This document shows positions 61,426 to 64,000 of a stretch of DNA of 64,000 nt, piece by piece. The DNA comes from Thermohalobaculum sp039028795 (lineage in GTDB: Bacteria > Pseudomonadota > Alphaproteobacteria > Rhodobacterales > Rhodobacteraceae): NCBI GenBank assembly GCA_039028795.1, contig JBCCHJ010000024.1, positions 1 to 64,000 on the forward strand, in the 5' to 3' direction. Every line of letters begins with the position of its first letter. Within the stretch, counting starts at the first letter, position 1. The position numbers and the translations under genes are program-made. Below the pieces are notes generated by a model. It searched no databases and was not told the DNA's origin. It worked only from the letters and a program-made list of their open reading frames with translations.

Positions 61426-62720
61426 GCAGCGCGCTCTTCTGCGGCTTTGTCCAGGGCAGATTCGAGCATATCGAGGCCCTCGTCCACCATTCCTAAAGGC
61501 GTGTTCAACGGTGGCAGGAAACGGATCACATTCCGGGTCGGACCGGCGCTGACCAATACCACGCCTTCCGCCAAGGCCAGTTGGATGATCCGAGAACAAA
61601 GGTCACCATCAGGCGCACGCGCATCGCGATCCGACACGATCTCGATCGCATTCATGCAACCCAACGCCCGCACGTCGCCGATAAAGTCGATGGAGTTCTT
61701 AGCCGCGATCTGCTTCAGCCGCGCATCCATATGCGCGCCCATGGCCAGACCTTTATCCAGCAGATCCTCGTCCTGTATTACGTCCATCAGAGCCAAGGCG
61801 GCGGCGCAAGCCAGGGGATTGCCGCCGAACGTGCCGCCCAGGCCGCCGGGTTGCACGGTATCAATGATATCCGCACGCCCTACGATCCCGGACAGCGGCA
61901 GACCGCCTCCCATACTCTTGCCTACGCAAGTCAGATCAGCGGGAACATCGAAATGCTCCATGCCGAACATCTTGACAGTGCGTCCGAACCCGCTCTGAAT
62001 CTCATCGGCGACAAGGACTATGCCGTGGTCGTCACATAGCCCGCGCAGGTAGCGCAGAAAGTCCGCGTCAGCGATATTGTAGCCACCTTCACCCTGGACC
62101 GGCTCGATAAACATCGCGGCGATGTCTTCTGGGCCAGCGTCGCTGCGGAACAGCATCTCGAAGGCGTGTTTGGTGTCGTCCAGCGTCACGCCGTGGTAGT
62201 CATCGACAAACGGAAGGCGATGTATTTCAGAGGGGAATGGCGCGAACCCTTGCTTGAAGGGCACCCGCCGGGCGCTCAGCGCCATGCCCATATAGGACCG
62301 TCCGTGGTAGCCGTTTGTGAAGGTGATCAATCCGGCCCGACCGGTATGGCAGCGGGCAATCTTGATGGCATTTTCGACCGCCTCGCCACCGGCAGAGAAG
62401 AACAGTGACTTCTTCGCGAAATCCCCCGGGCAAAGCTTGTTCAATCGTTCCGCCAGCGCGATGTAGCTTGCATAGGGAGAGATTTGAAAGCAAGTGTGCG
62501 TCAGCGTCTTAAGCTGTTCTTCAATCGCAGCAATGACCCGTGGATGGCGGTGGCCGGTGTTCTGACATCCGATTCCGCCACAGAAGTCGATATAGCGCCG
62601 GCCCTCGACGTCCCAGACCTCGGCGCCTTCGGCACGTGCCGCGGTAAACGTGGCGGAATAGGCAATCGCCCGGGCGATACTGTTATCGCGGCGTTGCTCG
62701 AATTCCTGATTGGTCGCCAT
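61422..62720 (-). CDS. class III aminotransferase (4-aminobutyrate aminotransferase-like)
   Basis: A 432-residue PLP enzyme of the GabT type: WDVEGRRYIDFCGGIGCQNTGHRHP, FFSAGGEAVENAIKIAR, the DEIQSGFGRTV turn and the PLP lysine in CVGKSMGGGLPLSG. It would convert an omega-amino acid or diamine to an aldehyde, which the neighbouring alcohol dehydrogenase could then reduce or oxidise. ATG 62720 is chosen over GTG 62741. It is the first gene of the reverse cluster, divergent from a LysR gene. Confidence 0.9.
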   Translation of the reverse strand: MATNQEFEQRRDNSIARAIAYSATFTAARAEGAEVWDVEGRRYIDFCGGIGCQNTGHRHPRVIAAIEEQLKTLTHTCFQISPYASYIALAERLNKLCPGDFAKKSLFFSAGGEAVENAIKIARCHTGRAGLITFTNGYHGRSYMGMALSARRVPFKQGFAPFPSEIHRLPFVDDYHGVTLDDTKHAFEMLFRSDAGPEDIAAMFIEPVQGEGGYNIADADFLRYLRGLCDDHGIVLVADEIQSGFGRTVKMFGMEHFDVPADLTCVGKSMGGGLPLSGIVGRADIIDTVQPGGLGGTFGGNPLACAAALALMDVIQDEDLLDKGLAMGAHMDARLKQIAAKNSIDFIGDVRALGCMNAIEIVSDRDARAPDGDLCSRIIQLALAEGVVLVSAGPTRNVIRFLPPLNTPLGMVDEGLDMLESALDKAAEERAA

Positions 62721-62925
62721 CGGCCCGTCCTTCGCCCGCACCAGCGGATTGCCGGGGGAAGGCGGTTAGGTCGGTAGAACTCCGCCCCCCATCCGTGCGC
62801 ATCCGCATTGGCATCCGAGTCTACGAGGCCACGATAACGTTTTGATGGCATATCCATGAAATAGATAATTATTTGATTTAATATTTAGAAAATTTATGAT
62901 GATTACGCGTTTTCCAAGGGTCGAC
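62721..62925. promoter_or_regulatory. divergent promoter region with AT-rich core
   Basis: The gap between the aminotransferase gene and the divergent LysR gene is GC-rich near the aminotransferase but strikingly AT-rich from about 62855 to 62900, with several T-N11-A options around the palindromic ATAATTAT (62864-62871 region). It most likely contains both promoters and the LysR binding site. Confidence 0.45.
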
Positions 62926-63864
62926 ATGGCAGCGTCACTGAGGCATCTATCGTATCTTTTGGCCGTAGCCGAAAATGGCAGCGTCACGGCTGCAGCGGAT
63001 CAATTGGGCGTATCACAGCCTGCCATCAGCACGGCGCTCCGCAATATCGAGGCGGACTATGACCTCAGCCTGTTTGTCCGCGAGCGGCCGCACAAGATTG
63101 CGCTGACGGCCGTCGGTCGTCGATTTGTCGCCAACGCCAGGCACTTGTTGGAAGTCGCCGGCGATTTTGATGATGATGCGCGTGATTTGAAAGACACTCA
63201 GAGTGGAACGGTAGAAGTCGGATGTTTCACCCCGACGGCACCATTCGTCGTACCGATGGTATTGCAGCGGTTGAAGCAGCAGTCTCCCAGCATTCGCATC
63301 AAGCTGCATGAAGGTGACATTGACGAGATCAACCGCTTGCTAACGGCAGGCGTGATCGAGGTCGCGTTGACCTACGATATGTATCCAATTCCTGCAGTAG
63401 AGTTCGAACCACTGGCAGAGGCCTACCCGTACGCGCTGCTCTCTGCTGACGATCCGTTGGCGCGGTTCTCGTCCGCAAGCCTATCGGATCTGGCAAAAAG
63501 GGACATGATCGCCTTTGACCTGCCGATCACGCAGCAATACTTCCATTCATTGTTCATCCAGCACAATCTCAGACCGAAGATTCGACATCAGGTCAAAAGC
63601 TATGAAATGGTCAGAAGCCTTGTCGGTGCTGGCGAAGGATATTCGATCCTTATCATGCGGCCTATGAATGAACGGACGTACTCTGGCGATAGGCTGGCTT
63701 ATCTGCCGGTCAGAGCGACCATAGCTCCGCCGCGGTACGGATTAGCGTTCGCCAACCAATACCGAACAACGCGGTTGGTCCAGAGTTTTGCAAAAGTCTG
63801 TCGTGACCTCTTCGCAGTCAAGAACAAGCTTTCACCATTCCTGGTGCCGCCGGTTCACAAATAG
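62926..63864 (+). CDS. LysR-family transcriptional regulator
   Basis: A 312-residue LysR regulator: LRHLSYLLAVAENGSVTAAADQLGVSQPAISTALRNIEADYDLSLFVRERP, then the effector domain (GTVEVGCFTPTAPFVVPMVLQRL; GEGYSILIMRP). ATG 62926 has AAGGG at a good distance and gives the normal N-terminus; ATG 62896 lacks such a site. Its position divergent from the aminotransferase gene suggests that it controls the catabolic cluster; with the LysR gene at 53932 the cluster has two regulators. Confidence 0.92.
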   Translation: MAASLRHLSYLLAVAENGSVTAAADQLGVSQPAISTALRNIEADYDLSLFVRERPHKIALTAVGRRFVANARHLLEVAGDFDDDARDLKDTQSGTVEVGCFTPTAPFVVPMVLQRLKQQSPSIRIKLHEGDIDEINRLLTAGVIEVALTYDMYPIPAVEFEPLAEAYPYALLSADDPLARFSSASLSDLAKRDMIAFDLPITQQYFHSLFIQHNLRPKIRHQVKSYEMVRSLVGAGEGYSILIMRPMNERTYSGDRLAYLPVRATIAPPRYGLAFANQYRTTRLVQSFAKVCRDLFAVKNKLSPFLVPPVHK

Positions 63865-64000
63865 CACGCGGATCGCTGTTCGCGTCGATTAGCATTCTGA
63901 TGGTAGCGTTTGCTCGTGATCGCCAGCCGCGCTCTGTTGAATATACAATTAGGTGTGGGGGCGTCTTCTAAGCCGTGTCAAGCGCTGTCCTGAAGCTGTA

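Overview
The window reads as chromosome of a heterotrophic alphaproteobacterium, most likely a marine Rhodobacterales (Roseobacter-type) bacterium. The grounds are moderately high GC, dense operons with 4-8 nt start/stop overlaps, several TRAP and ABC uptake systems, a homoprotocatechuate route, a PhyH/HD oxygenase pair and many LysR regulators. I see no rRNA, tRNA, CRISPR array, transposase or integrase. The taxonomic call is inference from gene content only.

Layout. 1-3.5 kb: end of an OppC/DppC-type permease, a small periplasmic protein, a GcvA-like LysR regulator divergent from a 2-oxoglutarate oxygenase (PhyH) plus HD-domain oxygenase pair. 3.6-9.7 kb: DUF3604/PHP-like protein, homogentisate dioxygenase (hmgA), a secreted small protein, a PQQ-type sugar dehydrogenase and a pseudoazurin. 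9.9-19.6 kb: 4-hydroxyphenylacetate/homoprotocatechuate catabolism (hpaB, hpaR, then a forward operon of aminotransferase, hpaE, small HD hydrolase, hpaD, membrane protein, succinate-semialdehyde dehydrogenase, hpaH). 19.6-27 kb: SET-domain protein, a Liv-type ABC transporter without its binding protein, and a complete TRAP transporter.

27.2-36.7 kb holds the most unusual locus: a reverse-strand, tightly packed operon of seven genes encoding an NrtA/CmpA-like binding protein, two TAXI binding proteins, a membrane-spanning pseudokinase with a periplasmic PDZ-like end, a degenerate kinase, a probably active Ser/Thr kinase and a PP2C phosphatase, preceded by a predicted outer-membrane beta-barrel gene. 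No permease is present, so a periplasm-to-kinase signalling system is a reasonable hypothesis.

36.7-46 kb: NUDIX, Hsp33, a membrane-anchored TIR/coiled-coil protein, an unknown helical protein whose start looks frameshifted, threonine aldolase, YcgN-like protein, an LplT-like MFS carrier and a flavin monooxygenase. 46-48.2 kb: a 2.2-kb insert carrying a small gene and a PIN-like/Hint-domain protein, bracketed by two diverged copies of the monooxygenase 3' end. 48.3-52.3 kb: FecI/FecR/TonB-receptor signalling set.

52.7-63.9 kb: a reverse-strand catabolic cluster (aminotransferase, alcohol dehydrogenase, hydroxypyruvate-isomerase-like barrel, UROD-like protein, TRAP transporter, LysR, second alcohol dehydrogenase) with a divergent LysR. 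Three genes here each carry a single-base frameshift, all repairable by adding one base to a short homopolymer; this may be sequencing error or decay of the locus. Start sites were revised where a clear ribosome binding site decided between candidates.
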